Below, piece by piece: positions 44,992 to 54,839 of a stretch of 64,000 nt of DNA. The notes under the pieces were generated by a model. The model worked only from the letters and a program-made list of their open reading frames with translations. It had not been told where the DNA came from and did not search any database. Made by a program: the position numbers and the translations under genes. This stretch comes from Rhizobiaceae bacterium (GTDB lineage Bacteria; Pseudomonadota; Alphaproteobacteria; Rhizobiales; Rhizobiaceae), in the NCBI GenBank assembly GCA_023953775.1, contig JAMLJD010000005.1, forward strand, positions 48,025 through 112,024, written 5' to 3'. Every line of letters starts with the position of its first letter. Positions within the stretch are counted from its first letter, which is position 1.

Positions 44992-46424
44992 TAGCCCTCC
45001 GGCCTGTCGCGAAACACCATCGTCACCGCGAGCCCGGGATCCCGGTTCGCCAGTTCCAGCCGGCCGCCGTGAAACCGCATCGCCGCCTTTGCCATGCTCA
45101 GCCCCAGGCCCGAGCCGGGCTGGCTGCGGCTGGCTTCCAGCCTGACGAAGCGTTCGGTGACCCGCTCACGGTCCTTTTCGGCGATTCCGGGGCCATTGTC
45201 AGCAACTTCGAGGCGTATCTCGCCCTGCCCGCGCGACAGCGCCACCGTCACGACAGGCGGACTGTCCATGCCGGCAGCGTATTTGATCGCATTGTCGACG
45301 ATGTTGGACAGCGCCTGCGCGATCAGTTCGCGGTTGCCGGTGATGGTCGTGGGCTCGATCGCGCCGGCGGCCAGCGAGACCCCGCCCTCCTCCGCCACCG
45401 GCTCGTAGAGCTCGACGACATCGGCGACGATCGAGGCCAGGTCGACCGGCGACATGGGCTCGGCCGAATAGCCGGCCTCGATGCGCGAGATCATCAGTAT
45501 GGCGTTGAATGTCTTGATGAGCTGGTCCGACTCCGCAATCGTCGCCTCCAGCACCTCGCGATACTCGGCCGTCTTGTGCCGGCCCGACAGGGCGGCCTCG
45601 GCGCGGTTGCGCAGACGGGTCAGCGGCGTCTTCAGGTCGTGAGCGATGTTGTCGGAGACCTGCTTCAGCCCCTCGTTGAGTTCGGCGATGCGGGCGAGCA
45701 TCGTGTTGAGGTTTGTCGCCAGGCGGTCGAACTCGTCGCCGGCGCCGGCCACCGGCAGCCTGCCGGTGAGGTCGCCGCCCATGATGCGGCGGCTCGCCTC
45801 GGTGACGCTGTCGATGCGCTTCAGCGCCGTGCGTCCGACGAAGTACCAGATCAAAAGCGCGCCGAGCGCCATGATGCCGAAGGCAACGACCATGGCGCGC
45901 CGCACGACCGAGCGGAAACGCTCAGGCTCGCTCAGGTCGCGGCCGACGAGCAGGATCATCTGGTTGGGCAGCCGCAGGACGAGCGCGGTGGCCGAGTGGC
46001 GGTCGTCGTCGACGGCTGCCTCGCGGGCCGCGCCGTCGCGGCGGGCGGCGTTCTCGCCGTAGCGCTCGTAGAAGAACGGGCGTTGCGTCCAGCCATTCGT
46101 CTCGAGGACGCCAGGTTCGAGGCTTTCGACATTGCCGGTAAGCACGCGTCCGTTCGGATCGGCGAGAAGGTAGAGGTTGGCGCCCGGCTGGCGGGCGCGG
46201 ACCTCGATGACGCGCACGAGCAGCGGCAGCCCGCCGCGCTGATAGGCGCGGGCGAGACCCTGTGCCTCCTCCTCGATCGTCGCCTGCGTCTGGGCGGTGA
46301 ACATGCGCACCGACAGTGAGGTCATGTAGAAGACGAGGATCGTCGCGCAGGCGATGAACAGGATCAGGTACAGCGCGGAAAGGCGCGCGGCCGTCGTCCT
46401 CATCAGGGCCGGCAGGGCCGACAT
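44991..46424 (-). CDS. Two-component sensor histidine kinase (HAMP type)
   Basis: This 477-residue inner-membrane kinase has two membrane helices (about 13-35 and 176-196) around a periplasmic domain of about 140 residues, then a HAMP segment (about 196-250). The HisKA motif NIAHDLKTPLTRLRNRAE carries H262, and the ATPase domain has NIVDNAIKYA, VADNGPGIAEKD and GSGLGLSMAKA. Its start overlaps the response-regulator stop by one base (TGATG), and its stop overlaps the glnE start. The signal is not evident. The order degP / regulator / kinase / glnE suggests an envelope-stress role, which is inference. Confidence 0.93.
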   Translation of the reverse strand: MSALPALMRTTAARLSALYLILFIACATILVFYMTSLSVRMFTAQTQATIEEEAQGLARAYQRGGLPLLVRVIEVRARQPGANLYLLADPNGRVLTGNVESLEPGVLETNGWTQRPFFYERYGENAARRDGAAREAAVDDDRHSATALVLRLPNQMILLVGRDLSEPERFRSVVRRAMVVAFGIMALGALLIWYFVGRTALKRIDSVTEASRRIMGGDLTGRLPVAGAGDEFDRLATNLNTMLARIAELNEGLKQVSDNIAHDLKTPLTRLRNRAEAALSGRHKTAEYREVLEATIAESDQLIKTFNAILMISRIEAGYSAEPMSPVDLASIVADVVELYEPVAEEGGVSLAAGAIEPTTITGNRELIAQALSNIVDNAIKYAAGMDSPPVVTVALSRGQGEIRLEVADNGPGIAEKDRERVTERFVRLEASRSQPGSGLGLSMAKAAMRFHGGRLELANRDPGLAVTMVFRDRPEG

Positions 46425-47098
46425 CAGCCCGCCTTGAGCATATAGCCGGCGCCGCGCACCGTGTGGAGCACGGGGGTGTCGAATTCCTTCTCGATCTTGC
46501 CGCGCAGCCGGGAGATGTGAACGTCGATGACGTTGGTCTGGGGATCGAAATGATAGTCCCAGACATTCTCCAGCAGCATGGTGCGGGTCACGACCTGGCC
46601 CGCATGGCGCATCAGATATTCGAGCAGCCGGAACTCGCGCGGCTGCAGCGTGATGTCCTGCCCGGCGCGCCTGACCGAGTGCGACAGCCGATCGAGTTCG
46701 AGATCGCCGACCCTGTACACGGTTTCGGCCTGGCTCGATCCGGCGCGGCGCTTCAAGACCTCGACGCGGGCGAGCAGTTCGGTGAATGCATAGGGCTTGG
46801 TCAGGTAGTCGTCGCCGCCGGCACGCAGGCCGGTCACCCGGTCGTCGACCTCGCCTAGCGCGGACAGGATCAGCACCGGTGTTGTGTTGCCACGCGCGCG
46901 CAGTTCGGAGATCACGGCCAGCCCGTCGCGCTTCGGCAGCATGCGGTCGACGACAAGCACATCGTAGTCGCCGTCGCTGGCGAGGTTGAACCCGGTTTCG
47001 CCGTCGAAGGCGATGTGGGTCGTGTGGCCGGCCTCGTCGAATGCCTTGCGGACATATTCGGCCGCATCGCGATCGTCCTCGATGACAAGTATCTTCAT
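46424..47098 (-). CDS. OmpR-family response regulator
   Basis: This 224-residue regulator has a receiver domain (1-120) with the acidic pair in IEDDRD, phosphoacceptor D51 in VVDRMLPKRDG and K in YLTKPY. The winged-helix DNA-binding domain (about 128-222) has LQPREFRLLEYLMRHAGQVV and TNVIDVHISRLRGKIEKEF. It is the partner of the downstream kinase, with a one-base overlap of stop and start codons. It lies 136 bp downstream of degP on the same strand; DegP may be a target or simply share the transcript. Confidence 0.94.
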   Translation of the reverse strand: MKILVIEDDRDAAEYVRKAFDEAGHTTHIAFDGETGFNLASDGDYDVLVVDRMLPKRDGLAVISELRARGNTTPVLILSALGEVDDRVTGLRAGGDDYLTKPYAFTELLARVEVLKRRAGSSQAETVYRVGDLELDRLSHSVRRAGQDITLQPREFRLLEYLMRHAGQVVTRTMLLENVWDYHFDPQTNVIDVHISRLRGKIEKEFDTPVLHTVRGAGYMLKAG

Positions 47099-47234
47099 CC
47101 CGTCACGCCTCGGAATTTCGTCTCGAAACGGTATAGCGTCGGGCGGAGCCAAAACGCCAGACGGCGGCGGGATATCTCTCCCGCCGCCGCTCTCAGGCCG
47201 GCGTACCAAAAACAGGTGGGAGACCCCGCCCGGG

Positions 47235-48764
47235 TCAGCCCTGTCCGACCGGAAGCGCGACGAAGCGGTTGGTGCTGTCGCGTTCGATCTGGACAAGGAT
47301 CGCCTTGCGGCCGGCCTTGGTCGCCGCTCCGACAGCCTTCTCGATATCGTCCGCCGACGTGACGTCGGTGGAATTGACGGAGACGATGATGTCGCCCGCC
47401 TGGATGCCGCGCTCGGCCGCCTCGCTGCCGCCTTCGACATCGGTGACCACCAGGCCGCGCCCGTCTTCGGCGGGGGCAACGGTGAGGCCGAAATCCTCCA
47501 TCATGTTGCCCTGCTGCTCGGCCGGCTTGCGCTCCAGACCGGCCATCCTGTCCGTGCCGGGGAGTTCGCCGAGCTTGACCTCGACGGTCTCGTCGCCGCC
47601 ATTGCGCCACAGCTTCACCGACACCGACTTGCCGGGCTCCATGCCGCCGATGATGCGGGCGAGTTCGCGCGGCGACTTCACCGTCTGGTCGTCGACACCG
47701 AGGATGACGTCGCCGGCCTTGATGCCGGCGGCCTTGGCCGGGCTGTCGTCCTGGGCTTCGGCGACCAGAGCGCCGTCATTGCCTTCGAGGCCCAGCGATT
47801 CGGCGATGTCGCCGTTGATCGGCTGGATCTGGACGCCGAGCCAGCCGCGATCGACCGTCCCGTCCTTCATCAGTTCCTGCACCACGAGCTTGGCGGTCGA
47901 GGCGGGAATCGCGAAGGCGATGCCGACATTGCCGCCCGAGGGCGAGAAGATCGCGGTGTTGATGCCGATGACCTCGCCGTTCAGGTTGAAGGCCGGGCCA
48001 CCGGAATTGCCGCGATTGACCGCCGCGTCGATCTGGATGAAGTCGTCATAGGGACCGGCGCCGATGTCGCGGCCTCGGGCCGAGACGATGCCGGCGGTCA
48101 CCGTTCCGCCGAGGCCGAACGGGTTACCAACCGCGACCACCCAGTCGCCGACCCGCACCTTGCCGTCGTCGGCGAAGTCGACATAGGTGAACTCGCGCTC
48201 TTCCTCGACCTTGAGCAGCGCAAGGTCGGTGCGCGGATCGGTGCCGATCAGCTTGGCGTCGATCTCGGTGCCGTCATCCATGACGACCGTGTACTGGTTG
48301 CCGCCCTCGACCACATGGTTGTTGGTGACGAGATAGCCGTCCTCGGAAATGAAGAAGCCCGAGCCCTGGGACACCGGACGCGCGCGGCTGCCGTTGCGGT
48401 CGTCCTGACGCGGTCCGCCGCGGAAGTCGCGGTCGCCACGGAAATCGCGGAAGAAGCGATACAGCGGGTGGTCCTTCGGCAGATTGTCGAAGCCCGGCAT
48501 GTCGAAGGAGAAGCCGTTGCCGCGATCCGAGGCCGGCTCGAAGCTGCCCTTGACGCGGACGCTGACGACCGCCGGCGAAACCTTCTCGACGATATCGGCG
48601 AACCCGGGTGCCTGGGTCCGGCTTTCGACGCGGACGGGTTCCGCGTTGACCGGCCCGACGCCGTTGGTCACCACACCAAAACCGACCGCAGCAGCGATCG
48701 CGCCCGCCGCGGCGGCAGCCAGCAGGCCGCGCCTGCGTTCCGGATTGATCCCGTTCTTGCTCAT
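47235..48764 (-). CDS. degP: DegP/HtrA-type periplasmic serine protease
   Basis: This 509-residue protease/chaperone clears misfolded proteins in the periplasm. An N-terminal membrane/signal segment lies at about 12-32 (GLLAAAAAGAIAAAVGFGVV). The trypsin-like domain shows the triad in VTNNHVVEGG (His), RTDLALLKV (Asp) and NRGNSGGPAF (Ser). A Gly/Asp/Arg-rich loop (about 95-125) precedes it, where DegP has its LA loop. Two PDZ domains follow (about 310-400 and 425-505). GGAGAA stands before the ATG at 48764. The two-component genes lie downstream and cytochrome c maturation genes upstream. Confidence 0.95.
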   Translation of the reverse strand: MSKNGINPERRRGLLAAAAAGAIAAAVGFGVVTNGVGPVNAEPVRVESRTQAPGFADIVEKVSPAVVSVRVKGSFEPASDRGNGFSFDMPGFDNLPKDHPLYRFFRDFRGDRDFRGGPRQDDRNGSRARPVSQGSGFFISEDGYLVTNNHVVEGGNQYTVVMDDGTEIDAKLIGTDPRTDLALLKVEEEREFTYVDFADDGKVRVGDWVVAVGNPFGLGGTVTAGIVSARGRDIGAGPYDDFIQIDAAVNRGNSGGPAFNLNGEVIGINTAIFSPSGGNVGIAFAIPASTAKLVVQELMKDGTVDRGWLGVQIQPINGDIAESLGLEGNDGALVAEAQDDSPAKAAGIKAGDVILGVDDQTVKSPRELARIIGGMEPGKSVSVKLWRNGGDETVEVKLGELPGTDRMAGLERKPAEQQGNMMEDFGLTVAPAEDGRGLVVTDVEGGSEAAERGIQAGDIIVSVNSTDVTSADDIEKAVGAATKAGRKAILVQIERDSTNRFVALPVGQG

Positions 48765-48881
48765 CTTGTTCTCCAGTCCGTTGATCACTCGGCGCCGGGT
48801 CAACCGCGCCGCTTGGCACCAGAACTAGGAGAGCGGACATTACGCGGCGATGTCCGAGGCATGAAAGTTTCGTAATGTTGC

Positions 48882-50114
48882 TCAGCCGGACCTGACGACG
48901 GTCGCAATCCGCGACGTCGATTCCAGCGTGCGGTGGACCGGGCACTTGTCGGCGATCTCGGCGATCTTGTCGCGCAGTTCGGCCGGCACCTCGCCGTCGA
49001 TGGCGATGCGGCGCTCGAAGCGGTCGATCCGGCCGCCCGCCGCACGCTCCTCCTCGCTGCACTCGACGCAGTCGCGCGCATGGATCTTGTCGTGCGAGAC
49101 CTCGACGCTGACACGGCCGAGCGGCAATTTCTTGCGGTCGGCATACATACGCAGCGTCATCGACGTACATGCGCCAAGCGCCATCGACAGGAAGTCGTAG
49201 GGAGACGGGCCGCTGTCGAGACCGCCAACGCTTTCCGGTTCGTCGGCGAACAGCCGGTGGACGCCCGCCTGGACCGCGTTCTGGAACTTTCCCGCGCCGG
49301 TCTCGCTGACCAGCACGTGCTCGACCGCCTCCTCGCCCTGCGGCGTATCCTTGCGCACGTAGCGCGACGCCCAGCCGGCGATGACCCCGGCCGCGAAGGC
49401 GGCATCCTCGGCGCTGGTCAGCAGATGGTCGGCCGTGTCGAGCGACACGAAGCTCTTGGGATGCCTGGCGGCGCCGAAGATCGCCGCGGCATTGTCGATG
49501 CCGACGATGTCGTCGATGGGCGAGTGCAGGATCAACAGGGGCCGGCGCAGGGCTGAGACCGCCTTTTCCAGTTCGGCCCCCCGCGCATCCTCGATGAACT
49601 GCCGCTGGATGCAGAAGCTGCGGCCGGCGAGCGACACGCGGGCCTCGCCCTCCGCTTCGATCTCGTCCAGCGAGCCGCCGAAATTCTTCAGCACGTGGCC
49701 GACATCGGCCGGCGCGCCGATGGTCGCGACCGCGCGCACCTCGGGAATGGAGGATGCCGCCGCCAGCACGGCCGCACCGCCGAGCGAGTGGCCGACGAGC
49801 AGCGCCGGCGCCTCGTGATTGTCGCGCAGATAGGCAGCTGCGGCGATCAAATCCCCGACATTCGAGGAAAAGTTGGTCGAGGCGAACTCGCCCGCGCTCG
49901 AGCCGAGACCTGTGAAGTCGAACCGCAGCACGGCGATGCCCGACCGCGCAAGCTCGGCCGCAACGTAGCGCGCGCCGGCGATGTCCTTCGAGCAGGTAAA
50001 GCAGTGCGCGAAGACGGCGTAGGCGCGCAGCGGCCCGTCCGGCACGTCGAGCCGCGCGGCGAGCGATGCGCCCGAATGGCCGGGAAATTCGATCTTGCGG
50101 GTGGTGCTGGTCAT
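48882..50114 (-). CDS. Alpha/beta hydrolase fused to OsmC-type peroxiredoxin domain
   Basis: This 410-residue fusion has an alpha/beta hydrolase at about 1-255, with nucleophile Ser in LVGHSLGGAAVL, an oxyanion region in FAHCFTCSKD, Asp in SPIDDIVGID and His in DTADHLLTS. Residues about 270-410 form an OsmC/Ohr-like domain with the two reactive cysteines in LGACTSMTLRMY and DKCPVHRTLE. OsmC proteins reduce organic hydroperoxides by a thiol mechanism; how the hydrolase joins in is not known. The fusion is a recognised family in proteobacteria. The start follows a short gap after the cycL stop on the same strand. Confidence 0.92.
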   Translation of the reverse strand: MTSTTRKIEFPGHSGASLAARLDVPDGPLRAYAVFAHCFTCSKDIAGARYVAAELARSGIAVLRFDFTGLGSSAGEFASTNFSSNVGDLIAAAAYLRDNHEAPALLVGHSLGGAAVLAAASSIPEVRAVATIGAPADVGHVLKNFGGSLDEIEAEGEARVSLAGRSFCIQRQFIEDARGAELEKAVSALRRPLLILHSPIDDIVGIDNAAAIFGAARHPKSFVSLDTADHLLTSAEDAAFAAGVIAGWASRYVRKDTPQGEEAVEHVLVSETGAGKFQNAVQAGVHRLFADEPESVGGLDSGPSPYDFLSMALGACTSMTLRMYADRKKLPLGRVSVEVSHDKIHARDCVECSEEERAAGGRIDRFERRIAIDGEVPAELRDKIAEIADKCPVHRTLESTSRIATVVRSG

Positions 50115-50148
50115 TCAGGCCGTCTCCTTCTTCGGGAGGCGAAGCCTA

Positions 50149-50637
50149 TCAGCTTTCCGAGCCGTGCTCGCGTAACAGCTTCGCGAGGCGTTCGTTCTCG
50201 TCCTGGGACAAGGGCGCGCCCGCGACCCTGCGCCGCCGCGCACCGGCAACGATCATCGCTCCGCCGGCAACGAGCAGCAGCAGCGGCGCACCCCACAGGA
50301 TGAGATTGCGGGTGCTGAAGCGCGGCTTGAGCAGCACGAATTCGCCGTAGCGCGCGACGACGAACTCGAAGACCTCGTCATTCGTATCGCCGGCACGAAG
50401 CCGCTCGCGCACGAGGACCCGAAGGTCCTTGGCGAGTTCGGCATTGGAATCGTCGATCGACTGGTTCTGGCAGACCATGCAGCGCAGCTCGGCCGAGATC
50501 TCCCGCGCGCGCTGCTCCAGCGCCGGATCGGCCAGCACCTCGTCCGGCTCGACGGCCGCCGCATGCCCCACCGCGAAGAGGCCCAGCCCGGCCACGAGAA
50601 TGCCGGCTGCGAGATGGTGGCGCAGGCGGTCCGTCAT
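50149..50637 (-). CDS. cycL: Cytochrome c maturation protein CcmH/CycL
   Basis: This 162-residue protein has a signal peptide (about 1-27), a periplasmic thiol domain with [10 protein letters not shown] (C53, C56) and a C-terminal membrane helix (about 110-132). The Cys pair reduces apocytochrome c before haem attachment. Its ATG overlaps the cycK stop by 4 bases, and cycH, cycJ, cycK and cycL form one minus-strand operon. In Rhizobium leguminosarum the same operon is needed for high-affinity iron uptake as well as cytochrome c production (established knowledge). Confidence 0.95.
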   Translation of the reverse strand: MTDRLRHHLAAGILVAGLGLFAVGHAAAVEPDEVLADPALEQRAREISAELRCMVCQNQSIDDSNAELAKDLRVLVRERLRAGDTNDEVFEFVVARYGEFVLLKPRFSTRNLILWGAPLLLLVAGGAMIVAGARRRRVAGAPLSQDENERLAKLLREHGSES

Positions 50638-52619
50638 GCGTCCGCCACGGCCGTTGCACGGCCCTTGCGGCGCGCAGCCGGCGCGCCGACGCGCAGCCTG
50701 CGGTCGAGAAGCGATACCGCGCCGCCGCCCATCATCACCAGCGCGCCGAGCCAGATCAGCGTCACCAGCGGCTTCCACCACACGCGCACGACCATCGCGC
50801 CGTCGGGCGACGCATCGCCGAGCGACACGTAGAGCTGGCCGAAGCCGAAGGTCCTGATGCCCGCTTCCGTGGTCGGCATCTGGCGGGCGCTGTAGAAGCG
50901 CTTGGCCGAGACGATCTCGCCGGCCGGCCGGCCGTCGCGAACGACCGAGAACCGCGCCCGGTCCTCCGTGAAATTCGGACCGCGATGGGGGGCAAGTCCC
51001 TCGAAGCGGAGCTCGTAGGCCGCGACGGAGATCGTCTCGCCCGGCTTCACGGAGACGAATTTCTCGACCTGGAGGGTCGAGACGGCGACGACGCCGAGCA
51101 CCGTCATGCCGAGCCCGAAATGAGCGAGAACGGTGCCGAAGGTGGAGCGCGGCAGCCCGGCCAGACGGCGCGCGGCGACAGGGAACGTCACCTTCGGCAG
51201 TCCGGATTTCAGGACTAGATCGGTCAGCGCGCCGAGCATCAGCCAAGTCGCCAGCCCGACGCCCAGTGCGGCGAAGACGCCCGCCCGGTCGAACAGCAAC
51301 AGCACCGACAGGCCGGCGAGCAATGCCGCGCCGAAGGCGGCGAACAGCCGCTGGGCGACGCCCGCGAGGTCGCCGCGCTTCCAGGCGAGAAGCGGCCCGA
51401 ACGGCACCGCGAACAATAGCGGCACGGTGAGCGGCACGAATGTCAGGTCGAAGAACGGCGCGCCGACGGAAATCTTGGTGCCGCTGACCGCCTCGACCAG
51501 CAGCGGATAGAGCGTGCCGATCAGCACGGTCGCCGTCGCTGTCGTCAGAAACAGGTTGTTGAGGACCAGAGCCCCCTCGCGCGAGACCGGATGAAACAGC
51601 CCGCCCTGGGTGAGCTGCGATCCGCGCAGGGCGAACAATGCCAGCGAGCCGCCGACGAAGAGGGTCAGAATGGCGAGGATGAAGACGCCGCGCGCCGGAT
51701 CGGTGGCGAAGGCGTGCACCGATGTCAGCACGCCGGAGCGCACCAGGAACGTGCCCAGCAGCGACAGCGAGAAGGTGAGGATCGCCAGCAGGATGGTCCA
51801 GATCTTCAGCGCCGCGCGCTTTTCCATGACGATCGCGGAGTGAAGCAGCGCCGTGCCGGCCAGCCACGGCATGAACGAGGCGTTCTCGACCGGGTCCCAG
51901 AACCAGAAGCCGCCCCAGCCGAGCTCGTAATAGGCCCAGTACGACCCCATCGCGATGCCGCCGGTCAAAAACAGCCAGGCCGCAAGGGTCCAGGGCCTCA
52001 CCCAGCGCGCCCATGCGGCGTCGATGCGGCCGTCGATCAGCGCGGCGATGGCGAAGGAGAAGCAGACCGAGAAGCCGACATAGCCGAGGTAGAGCAGCGG
52101 CGGGTGGATCGCCAGGCCGATGTCCTGGAGCACCGGATTGAGATCCTGGCCCTCGATCGGCGCCGGGTCCAGCCGGGCGAACGGGTTCGATGTGGCAAGG
52201 ATGAAAAGCAGGAAAGCGGTGCCGATCAGCCCCTGCACGGCAAGCACGTTGGCGCGCAGCGAGGCCGGCAGGTTGCGCCCGAAGGCGGCGACCGTCGCGC
52301 CGAACAGGGTCAGGATCAGGACCCACAGCAGCATCGAGCCTTCGTGGTTTCCCCAGGTCCCGGTGACCTTGTAGAGCATCGGCTTCAGCGAATGGGAATT
52401 CTCCCAGACGTTCTGGACCGAGAAATCCGACGACACATAGGCCGATACGAGCGCCAGGAACGACAGGGCGACAAAGAGGAACGCCGCCACCGCGGTCGGA
52501 CCGCCGGTCGCCATCAGGCGCTCATTGCCCGTCCGCGCACCCCAGAACGGCAGCACGCACTGCGCCAGCGACAGCGCGAAGGCGAGAACCAGCGCGAAAT
52601 GCCCGGCTTCAACCGTCAT
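50634..52619 (-). CDS. cycK: Cytochrome c haem lyase subunit CcmF/CycK
   Basis: This 661-residue inner-membrane protein has about 15 predicted helices. It forms the core of the haem lyase, taking haem from CycJ and joining it to apocytochrome c with CycL and CycH. The periplasmic haem-handling WWD-type motif reads [20 protein letters not shown], and the conserved [19 protein letters not shown] precedes it. The large periplasmic domain (about 520-610) and last helix are complete. A 4-bp overlap with cycL indicates coupling; 19 bp separates it from cycJ. Confidence 0.95.
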   Translation of the reverse strand: MTVEAGHFALVLAFALSLAQCVLPFWGARTGNERLMATGGPTAVAAFLFVALSFLALVSAYVSSDFSVQNVWENSHSLKPMLYKVTGTWGNHEGSMLLWVLILTLFGATVAAFGRNLPASLRANVLAVQGLIGTAFLLFILATSNPFARLDPAPIEGQDLNPVLQDIGLAIHPPLLYLGYVGFSVCFSFAIAALIDGRIDAAWARWVRPWTLAAWLFLTGGIAMGSYWAYYELGWGGFWFWDPVENASFMPWLAGTALLHSAIVMEKRAALKIWTILLAILTFSLSLLGTFLVRSGVLTSVHAFATDPARGVFILAILTLFVGGSLALFALRGSQLTQGGLFHPVSREGALVLNNLFLTTATATVLIGTLYPLLVEAVSGTKISVGAPFFDLTFVPLTVPLLFAVPFGPLLAWKRGDLAGVAQRLFAAFGAALLAGLSVLLLFDRAGVFAALGVGLATWLMLGALTDLVLKSGLPKVTFPVAARRLAGLPRSTFGTVLAHFGLGMTVLGVVAVSTLQVEKFVSVKPGETISVAAYELRFEGLAPHRGPNFTEDRARFSVVRDGRPAGEIVSAKRFYSARQMPTTEAGIRTFGFGQLYVSLGDASPDGAMVVRVWWKPLVTLIWLGALVMMGGGAVSLLDRRLRVGAPAARRKGRATAVADA

Positions 52620-52638
52620 CGCGCGATCTCCGCGTGCA

Positions 52639-53073
52639 TCAGTTTTCCTGCCATAGGCCCTTGTCCTTCAGGCTGTCGGCCACTTCCTTCGGCATGTAGG
52701 TCTCGTCGTGCTTGGCGAGCACGCTGTCGGCCACGAACTCGCCCTTGTCGTCGAACGTTCCCTCCGTCACGACCCCCTGCTCCTCGCGGAAAAGGTCCGG
52801 CAGGATGCCGTCATAGGTCACCTTCACGCTGCGCGTCGTATCGGTGACGCCGAAGACGACCTTGGTCCCCGGTCCCTTGACGATCGTGTCCTTCTCGACC
52901 AGCCCGCCAAGCCTGATGCGCTCGCCCGGTGCAAGGGTGGCCTCGGCCAGATCGGACGGCATGTAGAAGAAGGAGGTCTTCTGGCCCAGAGCGTAGAAGA
53001 CCAGGGCGGTCGCAAGCACCAGAAAGCCCAGCGCGCCGCCGATCACCGACAATCGTTTCTGCTTGCGTGTCAT
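52639..53073 (-). CDS. cycJ: Haem chaperone CcmE/CycJ
   Basis: This 144-residue periplasmic haem chaperone is anchored by an N-terminal helix (about 8-29). The haem-binding His is H122 in [10 protein letters not shown], with Y126 following, as in CcmE. The beta-barrel strands include [19 protein letters not shown] and [20 protein letters not shown]. Its ATG overlaps the cycH stop by 4 bases. Confidence 0.95.
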   Translation of the reverse strand: MTRKQKRLSVIGGALGFLVLATALVFYALGQKTSFFYMPSDLAEATLAPGERIRLGGLVEKDTIVKGPGTKVVFGVTDTTRSVKVTYDGILPDLFREEQGVVTEGTFDDKGEFVADSVLAKHDETYMPKEVADSLKDKGLWQEN

Positions 53074-54203
53074 TGCCCCTGTTCCCTGATGCCGAGTTCG
53101 TCGGCGAAGGCCACCAGTTCCTCGGCGTCGCTGCTGTCGCGCCCCAGCGCATCGAGCGCCCGGCCGAGCGCGCCGCGCGCATCGTCCTGCCGGCCAAGCA
53201 CGGTGTATGAACGGATCAGGCGGCGCCATCCTTCCGGATCGGCGGGATTTTCTTTCAGACGGTCGTCGAGGTTCGCAACCATCGTCTCGATCATCGCGCG
53301 GCGGTCGCCTTCCGGCATTTGCTCGGCGGCCGCGACGTCTTCGGCGCTCGGCCCCGGCGACTCGGCGGCTGCCAGCCGCCTGCGGCCCTCCTCCATCGCC
53401 GACCGGGCGGCGGCCACCCAGCGCGGGTCGGCTCCCTCGAGCGACACCAGCGCCTGCCACCCATCGACGGCTTCGGCGATCCGCCCTTCCTGGGCGGCGC
53501 CATAGGCAAGGAAGAAGCGCGCCTTGGCATCGGCCGGGTCGAGCTCCAGCGCGCGTTCGAATGCCTGCGCGGCTTCCGCCGACACGATGCCGCCGGCCGC
53601 GGCCGCGATCGCTTCCCCGAGCCCCGATTCCAGGGCTGCCGACGCACCGCCGAGCCGAATCGCGTTGCGATAGGCGGTGGCGGCGTCCGCGTAGCGCTGA
53701 AGGCGCAGATAGATCGGCGCCAGCACGGCCCAGCCCGAGGCGTCGTCGGGATTTTCGCTCAGATGCCTTTCGGCGCGCGCGACCAGTTCCTCGACGGTGT
53801 TTTGCGTCGGATCCTTCGACAACCGCGCGGCAAGCGGTTGCGCGGAATAGCCCGGTGACCCCGTCGCCGCGTAGATACTCCAGCTCACCAGCGGGATGGC
53901 CAGCACGGCCAAACTTACCAGAACGCGCGCGACGGTGGCGCCGCGCGGCCGGCGGTCCCGCCCGTCGAGATCGGGCTCGAGCCGCAATATGCGCCGCGCG
54001 ATCTCGGCGCGCGCCTGCTCGGCCTCCGCGGAATCGATCAGCCCGCGATCACGGTCGCGATCGACCTCGGCAAGCTGGTCGCGATAGACTTCGAGGTCGT
54101 GGTCGGCGTCCGGCGTCGGCGATGCGCTCTTGCGGATGAACGGGGCCATCACCGCAACACATGCGGCGAGCGTCATCACGGAAGCGGCGATCCAGAACAG
54201 CAT
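53070..54203 (-). CDS. cycH: Cytochrome c maturation protein CcmI/CycH
   Basis: This 377-residue inner-membrane protein is the apocytochrome chaperone of the haem lyase. Two membrane helices (about 1-22 and 90-112) enclose a cytoplasmic loop with a leucine-zipper-like segment ([20 protein letters not shown]). The periplasmic C-terminal part has TPR repeats, such as [20 protein letters not shown] and [20 protein letters not shown]. It is the first gene of cycHJKL. A lipoprotein gene ends 104 bp upstream on the same strand. Confidence 0.93.
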   Translation of the reverse strand: MLFWIAASVMTLAACVAVMAPFIRKSASPTPDADHDLEVYRDQLAEVDRDRDRGLIDSAEAEQARAEIARRILRLEPDLDGRDRRPRGATVARVLVSLAVLAIPLVSWSIYAATGSPGYSAQPLAARLSKDPTQNTVEELVARAERHLSENPDDASGWAVLAPIYLRLQRYADAATAYRNAIRLGGASAALESGLGEAIAAAAGGIVSAEAAQAFERALELDPADAKARFFLAYGAAQEGRIAEAVDGWQALVSLEGADPRWVAAARSAMEEGRRRLAAAESPGPSAEDVAAAEQMPEGDRRAMIETMVANLDDRLKENPADPEGWRRLIRSYTVLGRQDDARGALGRALDALGRDSSDAEELVAFADELGIREQGQ

Positions 54204-54307
54204 GATGTTTCACTTAACCCCGGCGGCCCGGCATGCCAATCGCCGGCCAATGCGGCCTATTGGCACGAAGCAGATAGCGTGGCGCGGTCCCGGCGCTTTG
54301 CGCTCGG

Positions 54308-54757
54308 TCAAGTGAGCGGCGTCCAGCTTCCATCCGCGTTGCGGCATGCCGTCCCGCTATCCGACCTGGATTCCTCGCCGACGCGAACCGTATGCCTGTA
54401 CTGGCGGCAATCCTGCGAACCGACCCGGTAAGGCTGCCCGGCAACGACTTCGCCGCTGGTGCCCGATCCGTTCCAGGTGAATTCCTGGCCGCCCTGCCCG
54501 TATTCCAGCGCCTGATACTCGGTCGCCAGGCCGGTGCGCTTGTCCTTGTCGCCGATACCCGCGCCGATCTCTCCGGCGATCAGACCGCCATTCATGCCAC
54601 CGGTGAGTGTCGAGGAGATCGGGTCGCGCTGCTGCCGGTCGTTGCCCGCGAAGCCGCCGACAACGGTGCCCGTGCTTCGGGATCCGAGCGCCGTCGTCGA
54701 GCACCCGGCCAGCGCCATCAGCATGGCTGCGGCGGCAATGCGCATTGTTGTCGTCAC
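54308..54757 (-). CDS. Outer-membrane lipoprotein, 17-kDa-antigen-like
   Basis: This protein of about 149 residues has a lipoprotein signal ending in LMALAGCST, with the lipidated Cys at about 19. It then has a glycine-rich segment (GGMNGGLIAGEIGAGIGDKD) typical of the Rickettsia 17-kDa antigen/glycine-zipper proteins, and a C-terminal domain with QDCRQYRHTVRVG and SGTACRNADGSW, as in RT0821/Lpp0805-type surface proteins. The start is either the GTG at 54757 or the ATG at 54745. It lies between feuQ and cycH on the same strand. The function is unknown. Confidence 0.85.
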   Translation of the reverse strand: MTTTMRIAAAAMLMALAGCSTTALGSRSTGTVVGGFAGNDRQQRDPISSTLTGGMNGGLIAGEIGAGIGDKDKRTGLATEYQALEYGQGGQEFTWNGSGTSGEVVAGQPYRVGSQDCRQYRHTVRVGEESRSDSGTACRNADGSWTPLT

Positions 54758-54839
54758 CCTTGTGCGCTCCCGATTCCGCGCGATCCGTTCGAGCCCTGTT
54801 ATGGCCCATGTTTGACCGAATTTGGGCCGCGACCCGTTC